Shown piece after piece: positions 6,587 to 13,851 of a stretch of 44,200 nt of DNA. The DNA lies in NCBI GenBank assembly GCA_046048055.1, contig JBJOGW010000062.1:1-44200 (forward strand), written 5' to 3'. This stretch comes from SYAC01 sp046048055 (lineage in GTDB: Bacteria; Planctomycetota; Phycisphaerae; Phycisphaerales; SM1A02). The position numbers and the translations under genes are program-made. Position 1 is the first letter of the stretch. Each line of letters starts with the position of its first letter. Under the pieces are notes generated by a model that was not told where the DNA came from, did not search any database, and worked only from the letters and a program-made list of their open reading frames with translations.

Positions 6587-9500
6587 TCACATGCCGCTGG
6601 TGGAGATGTTCTCGAGCAGACCCGGGAACAGCAGGTCCTCGCTCTCCTTCAGGATCATGATCTCCGGGCGGATCAGCAGCAGCAGGTTCGACTCGGTCTT
6701 GGAGTTGATCCGGTTGGTGAAGAAGCGGTTCACGACCGGAATCTTGCTCAGCACCGGCACGCCCACCTCCACCTCGTAGTCGGTGGAGAACTTCTGGCCG
6801 CCCAGCATCACGGTGCCCTTGTCCGGCACGCTCACCGAGGTGTTGATCGCGGTGACGCGGAACACGGGCGCCTGGATCGGGTTGGTCACCGTGCCCTCGC
6901 CGCTCGAGAAGGTGCCGGTGCCCGCCACCGCCTGCTGGAAGTTGTAGGAGTCGAACTTCTCCAGGTCGTTGGACTCGAACTGCACGGTCACGGTCACGTA
7001 GCGGCGATCCGCACTGGCCACCGCCTCGAGGGTCAGGCTGATGCCGCTGTTGAAGGGGGTGATGATGGGCACGCCCGTCACGTTGCCCGTGCCCTGCGTG
7101 TAGCCGCTGATGTAGTTGGTCACGCGGCCCACGCTGATGGCGGACTGCTGGCCGTTGAGCAAGGTCAGGCGAGGCGCCGTCAGGATGGCGTTGCGCTGGT
7201 CGGCCTGCGTGGCCTGCACCAGCAGGTCCACCTGCACGTCGTCCAGGAAGGTCATGCCCACGGTCATCACCGGGTTGGCCAGGGCGGTCAGGCCCATCAG
7301 GCCCGAGATGCCGCTTGCGGCGATGGTGTTGGCCAGCGGCAGGCCTTCCTGCTGCACCTGCGTGGGCCCAAAACCGCTGCTCGTCTGCCCGTTCGGATAG
7401 GTCTCACCCGCCTTCACCACGCCGATGGGCGTGCCCACGGGCCCGGTCTGGTAGGTGATCTGGCCCGGGGTGGTTCCCGGCAGGCCGATCGCCGCTCCCG
7501 AGGCCGTGGTGTTGCCCTGAACGTTTCCCGCACCGCCGATGCCGTTGAAGATGACGGGGTTCTTGAGCTTGCCGGTGTTCCGGTTGCCCGTGGCCGCGCC
7601 GTCCTGGAAGAAGAAGTCGCGAAGCTGGAAGTTGGGGTCCGCCTCGCGCGCGGCGGCGTACATGCCGTCGTTGGTGTTGAAGTACAGGTCGAAATCGATG
7701 CCGATCTGCTCGAACCAGTCGGTGCTGATCGTCAGCACACGGCACTCCAGGCTGATCTCCAGCGCCTGCACCTGACGAATGTCCGAGAGCAGGTCACCGA
7801 TCTTGCGGTGGGTCTCCGGAAGGGCCGTGATGATCAGCTTCTGGTCGAACTCCTCCATCTTGCTGGTCTCGTCCAGCCAGCTCTCGGCGTCCACCACCTG
7901 CTTGATCAGGTTCTCGATCTGGGTGAGGCGCTCCTCGATCCGCTCCTGCTTCTCCTGATCCTCCTGGTTGCTGCCGCCTCCCTGGCCGCCACCACCGCCA
8001 CCTCCGCCGCCACCGCCGCCGCCGCCAAAGCCACCGCCACCACCGCCACCGCCACCACCGCCGCCACCACCGGCGCCGCCACCCTGCCCACCGCCCTGCC
8101 CACCGAAGTTGGGCTGCGGCACGCCCGTGGAGCGGAACTGGCGCTCCTGGAAGACCAGATCACGCACGTCGTAGACCAGCGGCTTGCGGGCCATGGGGGA
8201 TCGCTGCAGATCCTGCTTGCTGGTGATCAGCACATAGCCATTGATGATCTCCACACGGGGCGTGCGTTCGTCATCCAGGTCGCCCTCGTCGCCGCCAGCC
8301 TGCTCGAGGATGCGGCTGAGCAGGTCACCCTTGGTCATGGTGACGCGGCTGTTCTCGCTCATGCGGGGCAGCTCCACCTGCACCGGCTGGTTGTCCGGCT
8401 GGACATCGTTGGCGGCCAGCTTGGTCCAGTTCACGTACATGGGCAACTGCGCCTCGATCTGCCACCAGGCGAGCGCGTCCTCGAGCGTGCCTGGGCCGAA
8501 CTCCTTCAGGTTGGTGATCGGCATCGCCAGTTCCTTGGTCAGGGCCTCGTCCTGCGCCGTCTGCACGTACCCGGTCAGCCCGAACCGCTGGCGGTTGGCG
8601 GAGATCTGCGTCCAGTCCTCGGGATATACCAGCGTGCCGGACGTGCTCCGCGGGCCGGGACCCGCCAGGTTCTCGCGCGGAGGCACCCCGGCCTCGAGCG
8701 TGTCCAGTTGCAGCTGCCCATAGCCAAAGTTGCGCTGCCGGGTGACATCGTTGAACTTGCGATAGATGCGGGCACTCTCGATCACGTCGCGCAGCGTCAG
8801 CGCCGCGGCGTTGTTGGGATCCTCGAACAGGATCTCGTCGAGCACCTGCAGGGCCTCGCCGTACTTCATCTCCATCTGAAGTTGCCGCACGCGGAGCAGG
8901 TTCTCGTTGATGCGCTTCTGCCGCTCCTGGGCCAGCTGCTGGCGGCGCTGCGAAGCCTGGTCCTCGGCCGTCTTTCGAGCCGAGGCCGAACGGGACTCCT
9001 CGGCTCCGACGCGAGCCGTCTGGATGCGATCGGCCATCTGCGTGGCGCGGGCGAAGAGCTCCTGGTAGCGGGCGGGGCTCACGGCATTTCGGTCACGGTC
9101 CAGCACGGCCTGCGCGGTGGCCACATCCTGCTGGGCGCCGACGTAATCGCCGGACTGCAGTTTCTCTCCCGCCCGGATCATGGCGCTCTCGAACTGCACG
9201 GTCATCCGCTGGGCCATCAGCGAATCCTGCTCGGCCACCGCGTCAAGCAGCGGGGTCTGGCCCATCTGGGCCTGGCAGTTCTCGAGGCCGGACTTGGCCT
9301 CGGCGTCCGAAGGATCGGCGTTGAGCACCACGGTCCAGGCATCCACGGCCTCGCTCCATCGGCCCGCCGCCATCGCGTTGCGGGCCTGCTGACGCGCGGC
9401 ATCCGGATTGCCTGCGCCCTCAAGCGAGGGTGGCGTCACGGGCTGGCTCGGCTCGGTTACGGGAGCGTCCAAATCGGCAGGAGCGGGCTCGACCGGAGCA

Positions 9501-9733
9501 GGCTCGCTCGGCGCAGGCTCGGTGCCGACGGGCGGCTCGACCGGAGGCGTGGACGCCGGCGGCGGACTCTTGGGCGGCGCCTTGGAGCCACCCATGGGCG
9601 AGCGCGGGACGCCGGGCGAGGGCGGAGCGGTCTGGGCCACGGCCATCGCGTGCATCGCCGCCAGGCAGAGGCTGGCGAGCAGCGTGGTTTCGATACGGCG
9701 GCGCCAGAACGGACGCGTCGAGGGGCAATGCAT
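6587..9733 (-). CDS. Secretin-family outer-membrane channel (type II/III secretion GspD-like) with TPR-like N-terminus
   Basis: 1048 residues from ATG 9733. A basic N-terminus (RRRIETTLLASLCLAAM) and AVA-Q site form a signal peptide, followed by a Pro-rich region to about residue 110 and a TPR-like stretch (AMAAGRWSEAVDAWTVVLNA). A second helical section (about 210-330) is Arg/Gln-rich. Residues 544-587 are almost all glycine. The C-terminal secretin domain is clear: VPDKGTVMLGGQKF, then VPVLSKIPVVNRFFTNR and NLLLLIRPEIMI. Secretins form the outer-membrane ring of type II, type III or type IV pilus systems; no other component of those machines lies nearby, so the system is not assigned. The long N-terminal extension and glycine linker are atypical of classic GspD. 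Confidence 0.88.
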   Translation of the reverse strand: MHCPSTRPFWRRRIETTLLASLCLAAMHAMAVAQTAPPSPGVPRSPMGGSKAPPKSPPPASTPPVEPPVGTEPAPSEPAPVEPAPADLDAPVTEPSQPVTPPSLEGAGNPDAARQQARNAMAAGRWSEAVDAWTVVLNADPSDAEAKSGLENCQAQMGQTPLLDAVAEQDSLMAQRMTVQFESAMIRAGEKLQSGDYVGAQQDVATAQAVLDRDRNAVSPARYQELFARATQMADRIQTARVGAEESRSASARKTAEDQASQRRQQLAQERQKRINENLLRVRQLQMEMKYGEALQVLDEILFEDPNNAAALTLRDVIESARIYRKFNDVTRQRNFGYGQLQLDTLEAGVPPRENLAGPGPRSTSGTLVYPEDWTQISANRQRFGLTGYVQTAQDEALTKELAMPITNLKEFGPGTLEDALAWWQIEAQLPMYVNWTKLAANDVQPDNQPVQVELPRMSENSRVTMTKGDLLSRILEQAGGDEGDLDDERTPRVEIINGYVLITSKQDLQRSPMARKPLVYDVRDLVFQERQFRSTGVPQPNFGGQGGGQGGGAGGGGGGGGGGGGGGFGGGGGGGGGGGGGGQGGGSNQEDQEKQERIEERLTQIENLIKQVVDAESWLDETSKMEEFDQKLIITALPETHRKIGDLLSDIRQVQALEISLECRVLTISTDWFEQIGIDFDLYFNTNDGMYAAAREADPNFQLRDFFFQDGAATGNRNTGKLKNPVIFNGIGGAGNVQGNTTASGAAIGLPGTTPGQITYQTGPVGTPIGVVKAGETYPNGQTSSGFGPTQVQQEGLPLANTIAASGISGLMGLTALANPVMTVGMTFLDDVQVDLLVQATQADQRNAILTAPRLTLLNGQQSAISVGRVTNYISGYTQGTGNVTGVPIITPFNSGISLTLEAVASADRRYVTVTVQFESNDLEKFDSYNFQQAVAGTGTFSSGEGTVTNPIQAPVFRVTAINTSVSVPDKGTVMLGGQKFSTDYEVEVGVPVLSKIPVVNRFFTNRINSKTESNLLLLIRPEIMILKESEDLLFPGLLENISTSGM
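7973..8104 (-). repeat. Poly-glycine codon tract in the secretin gene
   Basis: About 44 consecutive codons, nearly all GGN, interrupted only by a few Gln, one Ala and one Phe codon. It encodes residues 544-587 between the N-terminal domains and the secretin core. The tract is low-complexity and prone to slippage; on the opposite strand it reads as a false proline-rich frame. Confidence 0.85.
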
Positions 9734-9940
9734 CGTGCGAAGGCTCCGAGTGATCTTGGGTCTGAATCGTGGGAGGTACGGAAGTGAACCCCGCTCAGGG
9801 GCAGACTGGGCCTTCGACCCGCTGGTCGCGCGGGTTCCGGGCAAGAGTCGGGAAGGTACCGGGGGCCGGAGGGGCTGGCAACGAGGATCCGTGGGTCCGG
9901 GCCACGGTCGGAACCCCGGCGGAACCGGACGGCCGATCCC

Positions 9941-9946
9941 TAGACT
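9941..9946 (+). promoter_or_regulatory. Putative -10 box for carA
   Basis: TAGACT, 8 bases before the carA ATG at 9955. There is no Shine-Dalgarno sequence. The rest of the 221-base divergent gap to the secretin gene holds a small dyad (CCGTGG...CCACGG, about 9890-9908) and nothing else I can name. Confidence 0.45.
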
Positions 9947-9954
9947 GGACCGCC

Positions 9955-11166
9955 ATGCATCCTGAAAGCAAGGTTCCGGCCCGACTGGCTCTCGAGGACG
10001 GCTCGGTCTTTCATGGCCACGCCTTCGGCCACGCCGGGCAGCCGGTGGTGGGCGAGGTGGTCTTCAACACGGCCCTGTGCGGCTATCAGGAGGCCCTGAC
10101 GGATCCCAGCTACGCGGGGCAGATCCTGGTCATGACCGCCACGCAGATCGGCAACTATGGCATCGCCGCCGAGGACGTGGAGAGCGCCCGTCCGCAGGTG
10201 CGAGCCTTCGTGGTGCGAGAGCGTTCTCGCATGACGTCGAACCATCGCGCCGAGATCGGGCTCTCGGAGTGGCTCAACGCCCACGGCGTGAGCGGGATCG
10301 AGGGCATCGACACGCGGGCGCTGGTCCGCATCCTTCGTGCCCAGGGCGCGCTCCGCGGCGTGGTGGCCACGGGGGTGATGCCGACCGACGCGGAACTGGT
10401 GGACATGGCCCGCAAGGCGCCGCCCATGGATGGCCAGAACCTGGCCGCGTGCGTGAGCCCGGCGGCACGTGGCGCGTTCACGGAGAACCTTGGCGCATGG
10501 AGCCCCGAGCCCGCGCGCCGCACGGGCCGTCGCTTCAAGGTGGTCTCGCTCGACTGTGGCGCCAAGCGCAACATCTACCGCCACCTGGTCGATCGCGGCT
10601 GCGAGCTGATCTCCCTTCCCCATGACGCCTCGACGTCTCAGATCCGCGCCCTCAAGCCCGACGGCCTCTTCATCAGCAATGGCCCGGGCGATCCGGCCGC
10701 GGTGCAGGCCACCATCGCCACCCTGCGGGCGATCGCGGGCGAGATTCCCACCTTCGGCATCTGCCTCGGACATCAGCTGCTGGCCCTCTCGATGGGCGCC
10801 ACCACCTGGAAGCTGAAGTTCGGCCACCGCGGCGCCAACCAGCCCGTGCGCAACCTGCTGACCGGCCGCATCGAGATCACCAGCCAGAACCACGGCTTCT
10901 GCGTGGACGAGGCCAGCCTGCGGGCCGCCGGCGGCGAGCCCACGCACATGCACCTGAACGACGGCACGCTGGCGGGGTTCCGCCACACCAGCAGGCCCAT
11001 CTTCTGCGTGCAGTACCACCCCGAGGCCAGCCCGGGCCCGCACGACAGCAGCTACCTGTTCGACTGCTTCGTCTCGATCATGGAGAGCCGAGAGCCACTC
11101 ACGGCCGAGGTGATGGAACGCCACCAGTCCGCCGACGCCCGCAAGGCCGCCGCCGTGGCGGTGTAG
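9955..11166 (+). CDS. carA: Carbamoyl-phosphate synthase small (glutaminase) subunit
   Basis: 403 residues. CarA hydrolyses glutamine and passes ammonia to the large subunit CarB, which makes carbamoyl phosphate for pyrimidines and arginine. The N-terminal CPSase small-chain domain starts at RLALEDGSVFHGHAFG and includes GEVVFNTALCGYQEALTDPS. The C-terminal class I glutamine amidotransferase has the nucleophile C270 in GICLGHQLLALSMG and the dyad H355 and E357 in QYHPEASPGP. The frame is open further upstream, but the true domain starts just after ATG 9955, which has TAGACT 8 bases before it. carB is not in the window. priA starts 4 bases after the stop codon, so the two are probably cotranscribed. 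Confidence 0.96.
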   Translation: MHPESKVPARLALEDGSVFHGHAFGHAGQPVVGEVVFNTALCGYQEALTDPSYAGQILVMTATQIGNYGIAAEDVESARPQVRAFVVRERSRMTSNHRAEIGLSEWLNAHGVSGIEGIDTRALVRILRAQGALRGVVATGVMPTDAELVDMARKAPPMDGQNLAACVSPAARGAFTENLGAWSPEPARRTGRRFKVVSLDCGAKRNIYRHLVDRGCELISLPHDASTSQIRALKPDGLFISNGPGDPAAVQATIATLRAIAGEIPTFGICLGHQLLALSMGATTWKLKFGHRGANQPVRNLLTGRIEITSQNHGFCVDEASLRAAGGEPTHMHLNDGTLAGFRHTSRPIFCVQYHPEASPGPHDSSYLFDCFVSIMESREPLTAEVMERHQSADARKAAAVAV

Positions 11167-11170
11167 CCCC

Positions 11171-13615
11171 GTGGGCGGACTGTTCGGCCAGGATCCTTTG
11201 GAAGCGCTGGGGGCCGCGGGCGCGCGGAGGCGGGGCAGCGGGCCGAGCAGGCCGGTGACCAAGTCCGTGGCATCGCAGGAGTCCTTCGCGCAGCGTGTCC
11301 TGGTCGCGGTGGAACGCGGCATGGATGCGTATCCCGAGGGCCTGATGTACGGCGTGCCTGCATCGGTGGCACCGCTCCGCGCTGGCCAGCGCGTCGTGGT
11401 GCCGCTGGGCCGCGGCGATGCGCGCAGCCATGGCTGGGTGGTGCGTGCGCTGCCGGCGGATCAGGCCGGTGGTGTTCCCGCCCGCCCGCTCAAGCCCGTG
11501 ATCGCGGCGGAGCCCGCCGAATTGCCCGAGCAGGTCATGGAGCTGGCCCGGTGGATCAGCGGCTACTACGCGTGCCCGCTGGGCGTGGCCATCGCGGGCG
11601 TGCTTCCTGCAGCGGTGAAGAGGGGCGTTGGCCGGGTGGACCGGGCATACGTGCAACTGTCCACGGCGGGCGCGGCGGCGATCGGGGCCGTGTCCACCAG
11701 GCGCCGCGAACGCAGGGATCCGGCTGCGGCCCGGGGGCCCCGGTTCTCCCCGGCCCAGCGAAGGCTGCTTGCCTGGTTGCATGCCAACGCCTCCACGGAT
11801 CCGGTGGACATCGAACACGCCCTTGTCGGCGGGGGCGTTCGCACTCGGGCTCCCCTGAATGCGCTGGTGGAGCAGGGACTGGTCCTGCGCACCATGCGCA
11901 CGCACGTGGAGGCGGACTGGCTGGAGCAGGCCGCCCGGATCGAGGCCCGGCCCCCGTCGCTTCCCACCCCCACCACGGAGCAAGCCAGGGCGATCGAGGC
12001 GATCGGCAACGTGCTGGGATCCGGCTTCTCCCAGCACCTGCTCTTTGGCGTGACCGGCAGCGGCAAGACCGAGGTCTACCTGCGTCTGATGCGGCAGTGC
12101 CTGGACATGGGCCGCACCGCCCTTCTGCTGGTGCCCGAGATCTCGCTCACACCGCAGACCGCAGGCCGTGTGCTGGATCGGTTCCCGGGGGAACGCGTGG
12201 CCATCCTGCACAGCGCCCTCACGGCGGCGCAGCGGCACCAGCAGTGGATGCTGGTGGCCGAGGGGAAGGCGAGGGTGATCGTGGGTGCCCGCAGCGCGGT
12301 GTTCGCGCCGATTCCCGACGGTCAGCTTGGCCTGGTGCTGGTCGACGAGGAGCACGATCACAGCTACAAGCAGGACCAGGCGCCGCGCTACCACGGCCGC
12401 GACGTGGCCATCCGCCGTGCCCAGATGGCCGGCTGCCCCATCGTGCTTGGCAGCGCCACGCCGAGTCTGGAGAGCTGGTTCAACGCGGTCGATCGCCATG
12501 CCAGCACGCTGCACGAGTTGCCTCACCGTGCCCCCGGCCTGACCGTGCCGAAGGTCGAGATCGTGGACTTCTCCGGCGATGTCCGTCGCTTCCGCGACCG
12601 CCGCGTGCACCTGCTGGGCGAGCGGCTGGCCGAAAGCCTGGCGCACGTGGTCTCGCAGGACGGCCAGGCCATCCTGCTGCTGAACCGACGCGGCTACGCC
12701 AACTGGATCAGCTGCGCGGCCCGCTGCGGCTGGCTGATGCGATGCGAGCATTGCGACGCGGGCATGGTCTGTCACGCCACGCCCAGCAGCCGCTTCGTGC
12801 GCTGCCACCACTGCCTGACCGAGCAGCGGCTTCCGCCCAGGTGCCCGGACTGCGGTGCGGGGGTGAGCGTGTTCGGCCTGGGAACGCAGCGCGTCGAGGA
12901 GGAGTTGTCGCGCGTGCACCCTGCATTGGCCCTCCCGGGCGCGGTGCAACGCGTGGACGGCGACACCATGCGAAGCAGCCGCGATCTGCACGAGGCGCTT
13001 GGGCGGTTCGCCAGCGGACAGGTGAGGGTGCTGGTGGGCACGCAGATGATCGCCAAGGGTCTGGACTTTCCCAACGTGCGGCTGGTGGGCGTGGTGAACG
13101 CCGACACAGCGCTCAACCTGCCGGACTTCCGTGCCGCGGAACGCACCTTTCAGCTTGTGAGCCAGGTGGCCGGCCGCTGCGGTCGAGGCAGCGCGGGCGG
13201 GCGGGCGATCATCCAGACCTTTCAGCCCGAGGCATTGGCCATCCGCGCCGCCGCGGCTCACGACTATCGGGGATTCGCCACGGCCGAACTGTCGGATCGG
13301 AAGCGTTTCGGCCTGCCGCCCTGCAGCCGCATGGCCCGCGTGGTGGTGCGGCACCGGTCGGACACGGCGGCGCAGGACATGGCCCAGCGCATCCGCGACG
13401 CGTTGGCCGCGTTGCCCGAAGCCCTCGCTTGCGAGATCCGCGGTCCGAACCCCTGTCCCATCACGCGTGTCTCGGACCGCTTCCGCGTGCAAGTGGAGGT
13501 GTTCGCTCCGGATGCTGGGGCCCTGCAGCGCCTCATCACCTCGGCCCGCAACGCGGGCGCGTTCCCGGGTGGCGATGTGGCGGCGGTGGACGTGGATCCG
13601 GTGGCGCTGCTATAG
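11171..13615 (+). CDS. priA: Primosomal protein N' (replication restart helicase PriA)
   Basis: 814 residues. PriA recognises stalled forks and reloads the replicative helicase. The parts in order are an N-terminal DNA-binding domain (GMDAYPEGLMYGVPASVAPL, GQRVVVPLGRG), a DEAH-type helicase core with Walker A GVTGSGKT (K299) and Walker B LVDEEHDHSYKQ, and a cysteine-rich zinc insert carrying about eight cysteines (CEHCDAG, CHHC, CPDCGAG). Helicase motifs in the C-terminal half are intact (GTQMIAKGLDFPNV, QVAGRCGRG). The start is most likely GTG 11171, 4 bases after carA; an internal GTG at about 11255 would drop a low-complexity Arg/Gly-rich leader and is the main alternative. The gene ends 19 bases before palindromic element copy 2. 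Confidence 0.95.
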   Translation: MGGLFGQDPLEALGAAGARRRGSGPSRPVTKSVASQESFAQRVLVAVERGMDAYPEGLMYGVPASVAPLRAGQRVVVPLGRGDARSHGWVVRALPADQAGGVPARPLKPVIAAEPAELPEQVMELARWISGYYACPLGVAIAGVLPAAVKRGVGRVDRAYVQLSTAGAAAIGAVSTRRRERRDPAAARGPRFSPAQRRLLAWLHANASTDPVDIEHALVGGGVRTRAPLNALVEQGLVLRTMRTHVEADWLEQAARIEARPPSLPTPTTEQARAIEAIGNVLGSGFSQHLLFGVTGSGKTEVYLRLMRQCLDMGRTALLLVPEISLTPQTAGRVLDRFPGERVAILHSALTAAQRHQQWMLVAEGKARVIVGARSAVFAPIPDGQLGLVLVDEEHDHSYKQDQAPRYHGRDVAIRRAQMAGCPIVLGSATPSLESWFNAVDRHASTLHELPHRAPGLTVPKVEIVDFSGDVRRFRDRRVHLLGERLAESLAHVVSQDGQAILLLNRRGYANWISCAARCGWLMRCEHCDAGMVCHATPSSRFVRCHHCLTEQRLPPRCPDCGAGVSVFGLGTQRVEEELSRVHPALALPGAVQRVDGDTMRSSRDLHEALGRFASGQVRVLVGTQMIAKGLDFPNVRLVGVVNADTALNLPDFRAAERTFQLVSQVAGRCGRGSAGGRAIIQTFQPEALAIRAAAAHDYRGFATAELSDRKRFGLPPCSRMARVVVRHRSDTAAQDMAQRIRDALAALPEALACEIRGPNPCPITRVSDRFRVQVEVFAPDAGALQRLITSARNAGAFPGGDVAAVDVDPVALL

Positions 13616-13634
13616 GGTCCGAACTCGGATCGAG

Positions 13635-13754
13635 TCCGATACAAGGGACGGGTTTCGTTATCGGATGCAATTCGCCCATGATCACCTTCAGTCATTGTGT
13701 TTGGACCGTTGAGTTGACAAGTATCTGATAATCAAACCCGTCCCTGATATCGGA
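13635..13754. repeat. Long palindromic intergenic element, copy 2
   Basis: Inverted arms of 32 bases (13635-13666 and 13723-13754) match with five mismatches. With the G at 13634, the first 20 bases of the left arm are identical to copy 1 at 4799, and the two interior motifs TTCGCCCA (13671-13678) and TTCAGTCA (13687-13694) are also shared with nearly the same spacing. Orientation is the same as copy 1, and this copy also lies between two plus-strand genes (priA and the 2-oxoglutarate dehydrogenase E1 gene). It is visibly more AT-rich than its surroundings. No protein is encoded. Confidence 0.8.
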
Positions 13755-13759
13755 ACCGC

Positions 13760-13765
13760 TAGAAT
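13760..13765 (+). promoter_or_regulatory. Possible -10 box upstream of the E1 gene
   Basis: TAGAAT directly after palindromic copy 2, about 86 bases before the start codon. It resembles the TAGnnT boxes elsewhere in the window but would give a leadered transcript, consistent with the good ribosome binding site of this gene. No -35 partner is evident, so this is a weak call. Confidence 0.25.
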
Positions 13766-13851
13766 CGGGCGGTTTCGGTGCACGGATCGAGGTTGGGCGG
13801 GCATGTCACCCTCCCACGCAACGCACTCGGTCCGGCCCCCGGAGAGTTGCC

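Noticed and set aside
7968..8174. Poly-proline open frame on the plus strand
   Set aside because: It is the complement of the poly-Gly codons of the secretin gene and has no start context.
7808..9787. 659-codon open frame on the plus strand
   Set aside because: Antisense to the secretin gene; composition is Leu/Arg/Ala/His-rich with no recognisable domain or signal.
13714..13732. TTGACA at 13714 and GATAAT at 13727 as a promoter
   Set aside because: The spacer would be 7 bases instead of about 17, and both hexamers lie in or beside the right arm of palindromic copy 2.
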